In this document: one piece after another, positions 35,348 through 44,161 of the stretch
Position numbering within the stretch: the stretch's first letter is position 1
Layout of the letters: each line of letters begins with the position of its first letter
Notes under the pieces: generated by a model
What the model was told of the DNA's origin: nothing
The model's input: the letters and a program-made list of their open reading frames with translations, nothing else
Databases searched by the model: none
Origin: Candidatus Ozemibacteraceae bacterium
GTDB lineage: Bacteria; Muiribacteriota; Ozemobacteria; Ozemobacterales; Ozemobacteraceae
Assembly: GCA_937998695.1 (NCBI GenBank)
Contig: CALLCO010000232.1
Location: 1-54,453 of the forward strand
Length of the DNA: 54,453 bases
Reading direction: 5' to 3'
Position numbers and translations under genes: made by a program

Positions 35348-36540
35348 TGGGCGGCGGCCTTGATCTGGCGGGCGAAATCGCGGCCGAAGGTCTCGCAGGT
35401 CTTCAGGTCGTCTTCATTGGGGCAGAACTGCACCTTGAGGCCGGGCTGGGCCACCTTGATCTGGGCCTTCTCGAGGGCTTCCTCGAGGCGCTTGATGACC
35501 TCGCCGCTCCACCCGAAGGTGCCGAAGGCGGCGCCGATCTTATTCGGGAAGCGCAAGCCGCGCATTTCCTCGAGGTAGGGGGCAATCGATGGCATCAGGT
35601 TGTTGTTGAGGGTCGGGCAGCCGACGGCCACTCCTCGCGAGAGCAGGATGGCGGTCATGACGTCATTGAGGTCGGCGACTCCTGCGTAGAACAGCTTGTA
35701 GGGCACCCCTTCCGCCTCGATGCCGCGGCAGATGGCCTTGGCCATACGCTCGGTGCCGTGCCAGATCGAGTCGTAGATGACGACGGCGGAGGGCGGGGTC
35801 TTGCCGGACGACCACTCCAGGTATTTCTCGACGATCTGCATGGGGTTCTTCCGCCAGATGGCGCCGTGGCTGGGGCAGATCATCTCGAACGGCCAGTTCA
35901 GGGCCGAGTATTCCTGGATCTTTTTGATGATCTGCGCGCAGAACGGGGTCAGAATGTTGGCGAAATATTTGACCGCTTCCTCCCACAGTTCGCATTGGTC
36001 GACCTGGTCGGCGAATCGGTTGGCATGGGCGTAGTGCTGGCCGAAGGCATCGTTCGAGAACAGGATCTTCTCTTCGGGACAATACGAGAACATGGTGTCG
36101 GGCCAATGCAGCATCTGGGCCTCGAAGAACCGCAGGGTGCGCTTGCCCAGCGACAGGGAATCGCCGGTCTTGACCACCTGCAGATCACGGGCGGCTGGGA
36201 AGTGCCGGGCCATCGAGGTCTGCCCGCCCTTGCTGCACACGATCTTCAGCCGGGGGTTGCGGGCCAGCAGAGCCGGAATGGCTCCGCTATGGTCGGGCTC
36301 GGCATGGTTGACGATCAGATAGTCGATCTTCTCGACGGGCACCACCCGCTCGATGTCTCGCAGGAAATCCTCGATGTGGGTGTTCTTGACGGTATCGATC
36401 AGGGCGATCTTCTCGTCGACGATCAGGTAGGAATTGTAGGTGGTGCCACGATAGATGGACAGTTCGTGGCTGTGGAAATGTTTCAGCATCCATTCGATCG
36501 ATCCAACCCAGTGGATCGCTGGGCGAATTTCCGATGGCAT
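35344..36540 (-). CDS. fprA: Flavodiiron protein (A-type flavoprotein, O2/NO reductase)
   Basis: A 398-residue cytoplasmic enzyme that reduces O2 to water or NO to N2O in anaerobes. The N-terminal metallo-beta-lactamase-like domain carries the diiron ligands (HAEPDH at 79-84, further His/Asp in HWPDTMFSY and CPSHG), and the C-terminal part (about 255-398) is a flavodoxin-like FMN domain (VVIYDSIWHGTERMAKAI). It has no rubredoxin extension, so a separate electron donor is needed. The ATG at 36540 follows AAAGGAG by eight bases; the upstream ATG at 36558 lies next to this site and is not likely. A promoter-like pair is at 36580-36608. The next gene overlaps its stop codon. Confidence 0.95.
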   Translation of the reverse strand: MPSEIRPAIHWVGSIEWMLKHFHSHELSIYRGTTYNSYLIVDEKIALIDTVKNTHIEDFLRDIERVVPVEKIDYLIVNHAEPDHSGAIPALLARNPRLKIVCSKGGQTSMARHFPAARDLQVVKTGDSLSLGKRTLRFFEAQMLHWPDTMFSYCPEEKILFSNDAFGQHYAHANRFADQVDQCELWEEAVKYFANILTPFCAQIIKKIQEYSALNWPFEMICPSHGAIWRKNPMQIVEKYLEWSSGKTPPSAVVIYDSIWHGTERMAKAICRGIEAEGVPYKLFYAGVADLNDVMTAILLSRGVAVGCPTLNNNLMPSIAPYLEEMRGLRFPNKIGAAFGTFGWSGEVIKRLEEALEKAQIKVAQPGLKVQFCPNEDDLKTCETFGRDFARQIKAAAQ

Positions 36541-36579
36541 GGTCGGGTCTCCTTTCATGAGGTTATAGCCTCGTCAAAC

Positions 36580-36608
36580 ATTTTCCGTGATCTCGGTCGA
36601 CAAGTCAA
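36580..36608 (-). promoter_or_regulatory. Putative promoter of fprA
   Basis: On the minus strand TTGACT (36603-36608), 17 bases, then GAAAAT (36580-36585). The -35 box and spacing are good, the -10 weaker. It lies 40 bases before the fprA ATG. Confidence 0.45.
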
Positions 36609-36895
36609 GCCACTGGGGCGCAGGCAGAAATGCCCCTTTCCGCCGTCCGGTTCCCCGACCAAGGTCGATCTCCCGGTCCTTTCTGTCGTCAGGACTTCCC
36701 TGAGCCTGCTGCATGCTTGGGGTTTTGCGCGTCGTGTACATACCGCCCCTCCTCCGGTCGGCATCTCCGAACGGACGGGACATGGGACCGGGCTGTTCGG
36801 GGCGTTCGTGGAACAGGCTCCCCGGCGATTGGCCGGCGGGGAGGGTGGCCGGGAAGAACACCATGCAGGCTGGAAGAATCGGCCCGACCACCCGA

Positions 36896-36901
36896 TAGGG
36901 T
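36896..36901 (+). promoter_or_regulatory. -10-like hexamer immediately before the ATP-grasp-like gene (possible leaderless start)
   Basis: TAGGGT ends seven bases before the ATG at 36909, with no Shine-Dalgarno sequence between. A weaker match than the other three examples of this layout. Confidence 0.3.
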
Positions 36902-36908
36902 ACCCTGC

Positions 36909-37892
36909 ATGGGACACTTCATCGGTAACGTCTGGTGGGCGGCCGCCCTCGCCGGGCAAAGCCCAGAGCCATTTCAGGCGAAATCTCCCCTGACGTTCGA
37001 GGATCGGCTGTTCAGCCTGCCCGAAGGGAAGGATCTGACCTGTCCGGCAGCCTGGCGAGAACCCCTGGTCGACCGGGGTATCCTGCGGGAACGGATGGCG
37101 CAGGCGGGACTGCCCGTCCCACGCTGGACACGGGCCCGGACGTTCGAGGAAGCCTCCCGCTGGGTCGTGGCCGGCAACCGCTTTCCGCTGGCCATCAAGT
37201 CGGCTGCCAACGGCTCGGAGGGGCAGGGCGTGTTCCGCCTCGAGGGGTTCCGGGAACTTTCAGGGTTTTTCGAACGGATCAAAGCCCAGGCCCCGACCGC
37301 CGACGTCATCCTCGAGGAATGGGTGGCCGCCAAAGCCACGGTGGAGGTGACCATGGTCCCTGGTCGCCCCCTTCTGGTGGCTCAAAAGGGGCTGGCCCGG
37401 TCCTTGCATGCGGGAACGGCCTGGCGGATCTTCCCCGTCACCCTGCCCACCCGTGAGGCGGCTGCCGTCAAACACCTTCAAGACACCCTCGGCCTCCCCG
37501 GCTCCGCCCCGTTTCCCCTCCTGCGCCTGACCATCGCCCTGACCGGCCAGGACTGTATCCTGCTGGCCATCAGTGGGGCGGTCAACCGGCCGGAGTATCA
37601 TCCCGGGTGGTGCGAGGCCGTGGGCTTGTCGCCCATCCTCGGCCCTGACGGGCCCCCGGACGGAGTCGGCCATTCCGCCCCGGCCCGTTGGGCCCGCCTG
37701 CAACTGCTGGGGCGCCCGTCGCGGCTGCCTCCGTTCCCGACGGAAGCTCCGGTGACCAAGGAATTCGAAGTCGCTCGCTACTTCGCGGCCGGGCATCGGG
37801 CGATGGCTTTACTGACCGGCAAGGATCCGGCGGGATTGGCCCAGCAGGCCATCCTTCTGGCGAGACTCCTGGAGGAATCCAGCGCGGATTGA
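36909..37892 (+). CDS. ATP-grasp-like protein
   Basis: A 327-residue protein, probably an ATP-dependent carboxylate-amine or carboxylate-thiol ligase. The region at about 96-145 has the ATP-grasp pattern: a strand with lysine (FPLAIKSAA), a glycine/serine loop (NGSEGQGV) and an acidic hinge (ADVILEEWV). The middle metal-binding strands are less clear, and the C-terminal 90 residues are a helical region with no recognised fold. The substrate is unknown. The frame is open upstream to 36630, but the ATG at 36909 sits seven bases after a TAGGGT hexamer and gives the cleanest protein. It diverges from fprA and converges on the gene at 38059. Confidence 0.6.
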   Translation: MGHFIGNVWWAAALAGQSPEPFQAKSPLTFEDRLFSLPEGKDLTCPAAWREPLVDRGILRERMAQAGLPVPRWTRARTFEEASRWVVAGNRFPLAIKSAANGSEGQGVFRLEGFRELSGFFERIKAQAPTADVILEEWVAAKATVEVTMVPGRPLLVAQKGLARSLHAGTAWRIFPVTLPTREAAAVKHLQDTLGLPGSAPFPLLRLTIALTGQDCILLAISGAVNRPEYHPGWCEAVGLSPILGPDGPPDGVGHSAPARWARLQLLGRPSRLPPFPTEAPVTKEFEVARYFAAGHRAMALLTGKDPAGLAQQAILLARLLEESSAD

Positions 37893-38058
37893 CCCGCGGG
37901 GTCAGGCCGGAAAGCCTGCCGGGAACAATCCCGGGCTTGCCCCAGGCGCCAAGGCACGCTCAAGGGACCAGGATCGGAACTGCCACGGACCATGTTCGCA
38001 CGGGGCAACCCCGGACCGGTTCAATCAAGACCGGTGGGAAGGCCTACGGCAAACCGGG

Positions 38059-39156
38059 TCAGGGAGTCTCCCAGTCCTTGCGGAAGGCCCGCCAGAGATC
38101 GTAGAAGAGGGTATTGCCGTGGAAATGGGGGCATTCCCGGTAGAGGGCGTAGGTCGCGGCATTGCGCACCCGCACCGCGTGTCCGTCGATATTGACCGTT
38201 AAGGTCTCGCCGCGGTCGAGGCGAGCCTGACCCTCGGCAAAGGCCCGCCGGAGCGAAGAGGCCACCCATTCGATCTGGCGCTCGAACCCCCGATGGGAAG
38301 GGTTTCCCGGGCGATGATCGGAGCTTCCGACCCCCATCGCCCACTCGAGGGTCAGGGAGGCGACGACCGGCCGGGTGACCAGTCCCTGGAAGGCCTGCAA
38401 CCGCACCAACAGAACCTGCGGGTTGATGCCCTGGCGGCGGGCCACCCGCCCGATGATGCGGGCGGGGGCGTCTTCGCCCGACAGGCGCGCCAGAGCCGAC
38501 CCCCGGCGTTCGAGAAAAGCCTGGATAGCGGCGTCAGACAGGGCTTCGGCCTGGACGAGGACGGCATCGGGCAGGAGGAACTCACGCTGGAACCGTTCGA
38601 ACCAGGCCGCCCCATCAGTTCCCCCCGATCCTGGGGGGGGTGTGGCCGAGGGGACGACAGAGGCGGAGGCCCCGACCGGGGACACGGAGGCGAGACCGGC
38701 CGGCCCCGGGGGAATCGGCAGGGAAGGGGTCGAGAGGCCGACCCCCTCAACATGGTGAACCGGCAAAGCCGAGGCCACGGACCCGCCTGGACGAAGGGGT
38801 TCGAGAGGCCCCAGACCAGGGGTGTTCAAGGCGATGGCCTTTTCGAGACGGGCCTTGGCGCGCCGCAGGGCGGCCAGGGGCTGGCGAAGGTCGGCTCCCC
38901 GGGCGGCAACCGCCAGGTCGTAGGCCTGGCGGGCCGTCTGGTATTCGCGGAAGGCCTCTTCCAACTCCTGGGCCGAGTTGGCTGGGATGTCGGGCTGGAT
39001 GGTAAAGCTGGCTACTCCTCCGGCCGGTTTCTCGTCGAGGTTCTTGGCGACCTCGGTACCCACCAGTAGAGTTGCCGCCCCGATGGCCACCCCCAGGGCC
39101 ATCGTGACCATGAAGCCGATGATCCCCTGCCGGGGATTTCGGACCAAAACAGGCAC
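38059..39156 (-). CDS. Membrane-anchored putative peptidoglycan-lytic (transglycosylase-like) protein
   Basis: A 365-residue protein with one N-terminal helix (about 11-33), a helical and then Pro/Ser-rich stalk (about 60-200), and a C-terminal domain (about 235-365). That domain has the pattern of a lysozyme/transglycosylase-like family common in actinobacterial wall proteins: ARRQGINPQVLLVRLQ...GLVT, then AMGVG, GFERQIEWVA and VRVRNAATYALYRECP. No catalytic residue has been proven for this family; I infer a role at the cell wall. A GTG at 39156 is preferred because AGGAAAGG is eight bases upstream and the promoter (39187-39215) lies just before it; the ATG at 39246 is upstream of that promoter. 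Confidence 0.65.
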   Translation of the reverse strand: MPVLVRNPRQGIIGFMVTMALGVAIGAATLLVGTEVAKNLDEKPAGGVASFTIQPDIPANSAQELEEAFREYQTARQAYDLAVAARGADLRQPLAALRRAKARLEKAIALNTPGLGPLEPLRPGGSVASALPVHHVEGVGLSTPSLPIPPGPAGLASVSPVGASASVVPSATPPPGSGGTDGAAWFERFQREFLLPDAVLVQAEALSDAAIQAFLERRGSALARLSGEDAPARIIGRVARRQGINPQVLLVRLQAFQGLVTRPVVASLTLEWAMGVGSSDHRPGNPSHRGFERQIEWVASSLRRAFAEGQARLDRGETLTVNIDGHAVRVRNAATYALYRECPHFHGNTLFYDLWRAFRKDWETP

Positions 39157-39186
39157 GGGAGCCACCTTTCCTGTAAATTCATCCTC

Positions 39187-39215
39187 AGTATAGCAGATTC
39201 CCCCAACATCCCCAA
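39187..39215 (-). promoter_or_regulatory. Sigma70-type promoter of the lytic-like protein gene
   Basis: On the minus strand TTGGGG (39210-39215), 17 bases, then TATACT (39187-39192). It lies about 30 bases before the GTG at 39156. Confidence 0.55.
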
Positions 39216-39443
39216 GATGGCGTAAGTCGCCGCAGCGATTCTCCATTGGGCCAACGAAGCGGGGTTCTTAGGTCGAATCGCGATCCCTTGAAGGCGTGGA
39301 GCCGAAACCCCGGGAGTCTGAGATCGAGCCACAGCGGCATCCGAGGGGGGCGCCCGGTCTCGAACCGCACCTGCCCATTCCCAATGGCGCCTCTGTCAGT
39401 AATAGAGCTTCTCATCCGGACAACCTGGGAAAACGCCGTTTCC

Positions 39444-39473
39444 TTGACAGACAAGGTCGAGCCCCGCTAAGAT
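39444..39473 (+). promoter_or_regulatory. Sigma70-type promoter of the GldG/IFT52-like gene
   Basis: A perfect TTGACA (39444-39449), 18 bases, then TAAGAT (39468-39473). It lies 54 bases before the ATG at 39528. Confidence 0.65.
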
Positions 39474-39527
39474 GAAATGGTAGCCTAAGTCTAGAGTAGC
39501 GTCCTAATATCCCCAAGGAGCATAAGT

Positions 39528-40547
39528 ATGCAGAAGTCGAGAAGCCCTGCCCTTTGGGTCCTCCTGGTCAGCCTCATGACCCTCCTTCCGGTGTTCTCCG
39601 CGGCGGCCGCCAAGCCGCTCGTCCTGTTCGACGAGGGCCACGCCCAGACTGCGGGCAATGCCGATTGGGTCATCGATGGCGGGTATTCCGACTTTGCCGA
39701 CGTGTTCACCGCCCAGGGCTGTGAAGTCCGGGCGGTCAAACGCCTCCAATGGGATGACATCAAAGACGCCGCCATCGTCGTCCTGCCCGAGCCGAACTCG
39801 GTGTATACCCCTGAAGAAGAGACCGCCCTCGTCCAGTTCGTCATGAACGGTGGCGGGTTGTACGCCATCGCCGACCACGATCGCTCCGACCGCAACGGCG
39901 ACGGCATCGACTCCGTCGGCGTCCTGAACCGCTTCCTGCCCCGCCTCGGGCTCGAGATCGAAAAGCGGTATTTCACCGAAGCCCCCGTCGCCGGCAAGAT
40001 ATTCGACACCGCGTTCACTCTGGGCGTGAAGGCGGTCGGCACCTGGGGCGGCACCACCGTCCGCTGCCTCGCCGGCACCGCGGTCGCCCACATCACCGTC
40101 AGCGCCAAGAACGGGGGGGGAGCGTTCATCGCCTCCAACATCGTCGGCACCAAGGGCGGCCGGGTGGTTGCCATGGGTGACAGTTCCCCCTACGACGACG
40201 GCACGGGGAACCCCTCCGACAAGCTGTACGACGGGTTCAACAACCCGGGGTATTCGCACGCCCGCCTGGCCCAGAATTCCGTCAAATGGCTCCTGGACAA
40301 GTCGCCGACCCCCGCCCGCACCCATCTTCGCCATCTGCTCGCCGATGCCGCCGCCACCGACACTCCGACGGATGAAGCCGCCCGGATGTACTGCGAAGCA
40401 ACCACCAGCGCCCTCGAGCACCTGCTGGCCGTGCATCCCGAGCTGCGCGAAGAAGCCCGAGCCGCCCTGGCTGCGGCTCCCGGCCTAGCCGGGCTGGCCC
40501 CCACCCTCGACACCCAGGACCGCTTCGACCGCCTGCATCGGCCCTGA
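39528..40547 (+). CDS. Secreted GldG/IFT52-like (DUF4350-type) protein
   Basis: A 339-residue exported protein with a signal peptide (about 8-27, cut near SAAAA). Residues about 28-260 have the fold pattern of the GldG/IFT52 class I amidotransferase-like domain: an opening strand (LVLFDEGHAQT), an acidic strand (AAIVVLPEPNSVYT), a glycine turn with aromatic residue (FVMNGGGLYAIADH) and a late RVVAMGDSSPYDDG strand. The nucleophile cysteine of true glutamine amidotransferases is absent, so catalysis is not expected. The C-terminal 80 residues are helical. Such domains act in gliding, transport or surface complexes; here there is no gliding-gene context. AAGGAG before the ATG and a good promoter support the start. 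Confidence 0.72.
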   Translation: MQKSRSPALWVLLVSLMTLLPVFSAAAAKPLVLFDEGHAQTAGNADWVIDGGYSDFADVFTAQGCEVRAVKRLQWDDIKDAAIVVLPEPNSVYTPEEETALVQFVMNGGGLYAIADHDRSDRNGDGIDSVGVLNRFLPRLGLEIEKRYFTEAPVAGKIFDTAFTLGVKAVGTWGGTTVRCLAGTAVAHITVSAKNGGGAFIASNIVGTKGGRVVAMGDSSPYDDGTGNPSDKLYDGFNNPGYSHARLAQNSVKWLLDKSPTPARTHLRHLLADAAATDTPTDEAARMYCEATTSALEHLLAVHPELREEARAALAAAPGLAGLAPTLDTQDRFDRLHRP

Positions 40548-40846
40548 GCCTACCCCCCCGGGCCAGAGGACCCAGGCGCCAAAGGAGACAGTGCGATCGT
40601 TGGGTCGCACCTCGTTGGGTTCCCCCCACCCTTCAGGGCACACGCAAGTCCCAAATGCCCATCCTGTGCAGATGAGCCAGAAGAGAGCCTGTGTCTCCGA
40701 AGGCAATTCATGCGGGTTTCACGGAAACCGTTTGTACGCAAGCCCATGATCGCCAACCCCCGAGGCTTGAAAGGCAAGGTGGACGAAAGCCTGCCTTTGC
40801 CTTACCCCACCCTCAGGTCGGATGGGACCACCTGCCTGGAGTGTGG
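40548..40846. other. Gene-free interval upstream of the PhnD-like gene
   Basis: About 300 bases with no supported gene on either strand. Short frames have neither ribosome sites nor plausible composition, and I see no strong hairpin with T-run. Confidence 0.45.
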
Positions 40847-40852
40847 TATAGT
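40847..40852 (+). promoter_or_regulatory. -10-like hexamer immediately before the PhnD-like gene (possible leaderless start)
   Basis: TATAGT ends eight bases before the ATG at 40861, without a Shine-Dalgarno sequence between them. The -35 region is weak (TGGGAC at 40823). The layout and sequence GTG-G-TATAGT resemble GTG-C-TAGAAT at 9214-9223. Confidence 0.4.
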
Positions 40853-40860
40853 GGGTACGC

Positions 40861-41814
40861 ATGAGCATGCGGCAGATGGCGGCCAATACATCCCTCTTCA
40901 CCGGGATCGTCTTCCTCCTCCTGGCCGGAATTGTCGCCGCCGCCGGGTTGATGTGGCGGAATTTCCTGGAGTTTTCCGGCACAGGCAATGGTGAGGGGGA
41001 GGTCTTTTTTGGCCTGTCAGCCCAGCCGTCCCCCAAGTTGGCCCTGCTCCAGGGGCAGGAAAAACGCCTCACCTTCGGATTCGTGGTACCGCGTGGCGAC
41101 CTGGTCGAATTCATCGAGGCCGTGCAACCGGCTCTGAAGGGGATCACGGGCCCCATGGGGTATCATCCCCTGATCGACGTGTCCGATTCGACCAGCGAAC
41201 TGCTGGCCAAGCTGGAGCGGGGCCACGTGCAGGTCGCGGCGGTCACCGCGGTGGCCTATGCCCGGGTCCGGGCGACGGGGAAGGTCAGACCCCTCCTGGA
41301 GCGGGCCGGGGTCAAAAGCAAGCACTCCCTTTTTGTCGTGCGGAAGGAATCCGACTTCCGCACTCTGGCTGACCTGCAGGGGACCAGGATCGCCTACAAG
41401 GCCCGCGATTCGCTCAGCGGCTATGCCATGCCCCGCCTCGAACTGCGCCGGCTGGGGCACGACCCGGCGACCTTCTTCCGCAGCGAGACCTTCACCGGCA
41501 ACGCCCGCACCTCGGTTCTAGGGCTGATCAACGGCGAGTTCGAGGTCGCCGCCATGTCCGACACCTTCTTCGCCGAACTGGAGGCGGACATCCGAGACCG
41601 CCTTCGGGTGCTGCACCAGACCGAAGCGGTCCCGGGAGGAGTCTACCTGGCCGACGCCACGCGCGACCGTGACCTACTGGACCGCCTGACCGAGGCGTTC
41701 CTGGCCAAGGCCCCCCACCTCGCCACCGGCGAGGATTTCGCGGGGTATTTCCGGGTGAAACGCCCGGACCCGTCGCTCTACGACTTTCTGTCAGAGGTAG
41801 AGGACGATGGCTGA
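40861..41814 (+). CDS. Membrane-tethered PhnD-like substrate-binding protein
   Basis: A 317-residue protein with an uncleaved N-terminal helix (about 12-31) and a periplasmic binding domain of the PhnD phosphonate/phosphate type. Visible family features are the opening strand (LTFGFVVPRGD), the AKLERGHVQVAAVTAVAY segment, the DLQGTRIAYKARDSLSGYAMPRL hinge and the late LINGEFEVAAMSDTF segment. No transporter permease or ATPase is nearby. Instead the stop codon lies eight bases into the next gene, a membrane sensor with HAMP and cyclase-like domains, so the PhnD-like protein probably serves as its ligand-binding partner. PhnD-type domains are known as sensor inputs for signalling proteins. A second ATG at 40867 is also possible. 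Confidence 0.85.
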   Translation: MSMRQMAANTSLFTGIVFLLLAGIVAAAGLMWRNFLEFSGTGNGEGEVFFGLSAQPSPKLALLQGQEKRLTFGFVVPRGDLVEFIEAVQPALKGITGPMGYHPLIDVSDSTSELLAKLERGHVQVAAVTAVAYARVRATGKVRPLLERAGVKSKHSLFVVRKESDFRTLADLQGTRIAYKARDSLSGYAMPRLELRRLGHDPATFFRSETFTGNARTSVLGLINGEFEVAAMSDTFFAELEADIRDRLRVLHQTEAVPGGVYLADATRDRDLLDRLTEAFLAKAPHLATGEDFAGYFRVKRPDPSLYDFLSEVEDDG

Positions 41815-44116
41815 GCCAGGACCGGTCACTCCAGCCTTGGGCGCGGAACCTGCCCCGGGTCGGCCCGCCCTTGGTATCCGGGCCAAGTTGTCGGTGACCT
41901 TTGCCCTGGTGGTCATCCTGATCATGCTGTTGACGGTGCTCCTGGTGACCTATTTCGATCGCGGCGCCAACCTGGAGCGGGCACGACAGAACGCGGCGAT
42001 GTTGGGCAATCTCGTCAAGATCGGCATGGGCGAGGACATCATCCGGGGCAACTACCGCGGCCTGGAGTACGCGCTCGAAGAATTCACCCGCATGGCGGTG
42101 GTTCGGTATTGCGTGGTCCTGACCCCCGAGGGCAAGATCATCGCGACCACCGATCCCGAGCTGGCCGGGCGCTACATGGGCGACCCCTGGACCCTGGAGC
42201 GGTTGGCCGCCCCGGAGGTGGCCATCCGGCGCGCCTTTCACAAAGGCCACCCCGTCTCGGATGCCTGCATCCCCGTGCGGGTCGGCAACACTTCCTACGG
42301 CATGATCCGGGTGGGATTCTCCCTGCAACCCGAATTCGACTATATGCGGAGCGTGCTGTTGGGCAACCTGGCTCTGGGCCTGGGGTTTGTTTTCGTGGGC
42401 GTCCTGGTCTCGGTAGCAGTGGCCCGCAACATCACGGGGCCGATCACCGCTCTGCTCGAAGCCACCGAGCAGGTGGGCCGCGGCGATTATGCCCATCTGG
42501 GCCAGCTGCCCCATTCCGACGAGTTCCAGGCGCTGGGCGCCTCCTTCCAGAAGATGGCCCTCGAACTGCAGAAACGGGAGTTGCTACGGACCTACGTCTC
42601 CCCCACCGCCTGGGAGGAAGTGGCGGGCGCCTCGGGCGAGATCGCCCGGACCGGCAAGCGGCAGGAGGTGGTGGTCCTGTTCTGCCGCATCCGCGGGTTC
42701 GCCGCGTTCGCCGAGCGGCATCCCCCCGACGAGGTGATCGATGTCCTGAACCGGTTCTTCGACACTATGAGAAAACCGATCGTCCAGTCGGGAGGGATCA
42801 TCGACAAGGTTTTGGGCGAGCGGATCATGGGCGTGTTCCTGCAGGCTGGGGCCCGATCCGCAGCTGGAGGGGGGTGGCCTCCCGAAGTGCGGGCGGTCTT
42901 CGCGGCCTTGGGAATGCAGCGGGCTCTGCGCGAATTCAACCTGCGCCAGGCAGAGCTCGGCCAGGAAGAATTCCAGATGGGGGTGGGCCTGCATACCGGC
43001 CCGGTGATCCTCGGCCATGTCGGGTCGGGCGAACGGTTGGAATTCACCGTGCTCGGCGATACGGTCAGCCAAGCCGCCCGCCTCAAGGATCGACCGGTCT
43101 CCCCCGGTGGGACGGCCATCTTCGTCAGCGGCCCCTTCCTGAGCAAGGTCCAGGATTTCGTCACCGCTCGTGCGCTGACGGACTCGACGCCGGGGGCAAG
43201 CGGAAGTGCCTCCCTTCCCGCCTACGAGGTGACCGGAGTGACCAACCTGGGCTACTTCATCGAAGCCGCCCGGACGGCGGAACCGCCGACGCTCGACCAG
43301 CTCATGGAGCTGGTGGCCTGCATCGGGACGGCCGAAGCGAGGAAATACCTCGAGCGGGAAGCGGGGGGAGCGTCCCCCGAACGGGCGATGGCCGCGGTAA
43401 AAGCCCTCGGCACCATGGTCGCCGCCGGCCATGAGGAAGCGAAAGCCTTCCTGATGACCTTCCTGCCAGGGGTTCGTGACCCCGCCCTTCGCAGCCAGGC
43501 GGTTTCGATGCTGGCGCTGGCCCGGGATCCCCGACTGGTTGGCTTCTTCCGGCAGCTGCTCGCCGACCCTGACGGTCGGGTCAGGGCCAACGCCCTGCAA
43601 GCCCTTCTGCCGCTTCCCATCGACGACAAGGCCGACCTGTTCCGGGCCCATCAGGCCGATGCTCATCCCCGCGTCGTCGCCAATGCCCTGCTCGGTCTCT
43701 GGCTCCAGGACGACCCTCAGGTCATGCCCGGGCTGCTCGCCCTTCTCGATTCGCCCGAAGCCGCCCGGCGCAGCTCGGCCACCTTCGCCATCGCCACTTT
43801 GGCCGGGTCACGGAAATTTCAGGCCCGTTTCGACCAGGGAACGAAAGGCGGGGACGGCCCCGCCCCCCGGATCCTCGATCACCTCCACCGCCTGCTCGAG
43901 AGCGAGGAAACGGGCCAGCGACGGTATGCGGTGCGGGCGCTGGGCCTGCTGGGCGACGACCGTGCCTACGACCACTTGGGGGCCCTGATCGCCCAGGAGC
44001 AGATACCAGACGTGCTCGACGAGGCGGAGCGTGCCCTCGACCGGTTGCGGGTGCGCTGGGGGGTCCGGCCACCCCGCCCCGCGTCGCCACCGGTCCCTCC
44101 TCCCGCCAAGGCCTGA
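41807..44116 (+). CDS. Membrane sensor with HAMP, degenerate class III cyclase domain and C-terminal HEAT repeats
   Basis: A 769-residue protein: TM1 at about 28-49, a periplasmic sensor region (50-182) resembling a single-Cache/CHASE type, TM2 at about 184-206, HAMP (207-258), a class III cyclase-like domain (285-445) and helical HEAT-like repeats (about 490-745). The cyclase site is not intact: the first metal aspartate is R294 (LFCRIRGF), the second is E338 (VLGERI) and the transition-state asparagine is S421, while R425 and K334 remain. Catalysis is therefore unlikely; it should bind nucleotide or act as a regulatory/dimerisation domain. The start overlaps the PhnD-like gene by eight bases. 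The HEAT array suggests that output is through protein binding. Confidence 0.85.
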   Translation: MAEPGPVTPALGAEPAPGRPALGIRAKLSVTFALVVILIMLLTVLLVTYFDRGANLERARQNAAMLGNLVKIGMGEDIIRGNYRGLEYALEEFTRMAVVRYCVVLTPEGKIIATTDPELAGRYMGDPWTLERLAAPEVAIRRAFHKGHPVSDACIPVRVGNTSYGMIRVGFSLQPEFDYMRSVLLGNLALGLGFVFVGVLVSVAVARNITGPITALLEATEQVGRGDYAHLGQLPHSDEFQALGASFQKMALELQKRELLRTYVSPTAWEEVAGASGEIARTGKRQEVVVLFCRIRGFAAFAERHPPDEVIDVLNRFFDTMRKPIVQSGGIIDKVLGERIMGVFLQAGARSAAGGGWPPEVRAVFAALGMQRALREFNLRQAELGQEEFQMGVGLHTGPVILGHVGSGERLEFTVLGDTVSQAARLKDRPVSPGGTAIFVSGPFLSKVQDFVTARALTDSTPGASGSASLPAYEVTGVTNLGYFIEAARTAEPPTLDQLMELVACIGTAEARKYLEREAGGASPERAMAAVKALGTMVAAGHEEAKAFLMTFLPGVRDPALRSQAVSMLALARDPRLVGFFRQLLADPDGRVRANALQALLPLPIDDKADLFRAHQADAHPRVVANALLGLWLQDDPQVMPGLLALLDSPEAARRSSATFAIATLAGSRKFQARFDQGTKGGDGPAPRILDHLHRLLESEETGQRRYAVRALGLLGDDRAYDHLGALIAQEQIPDVLDEAERALDRLRVRWGVRPPRPASPPVPPPAKA

Positions 44117-44161
44117 ACCCCGATTCTCCGACGGGCAGGCCCTGATCAGGAAAGCCCTTCA

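Noticed and set aside
41807..44116. Functional adenylate cyclase
   Set aside because: The metal-binding aspartates are R294 and E338, and the asparagine is S421; I call it a degenerate cyclase domain.
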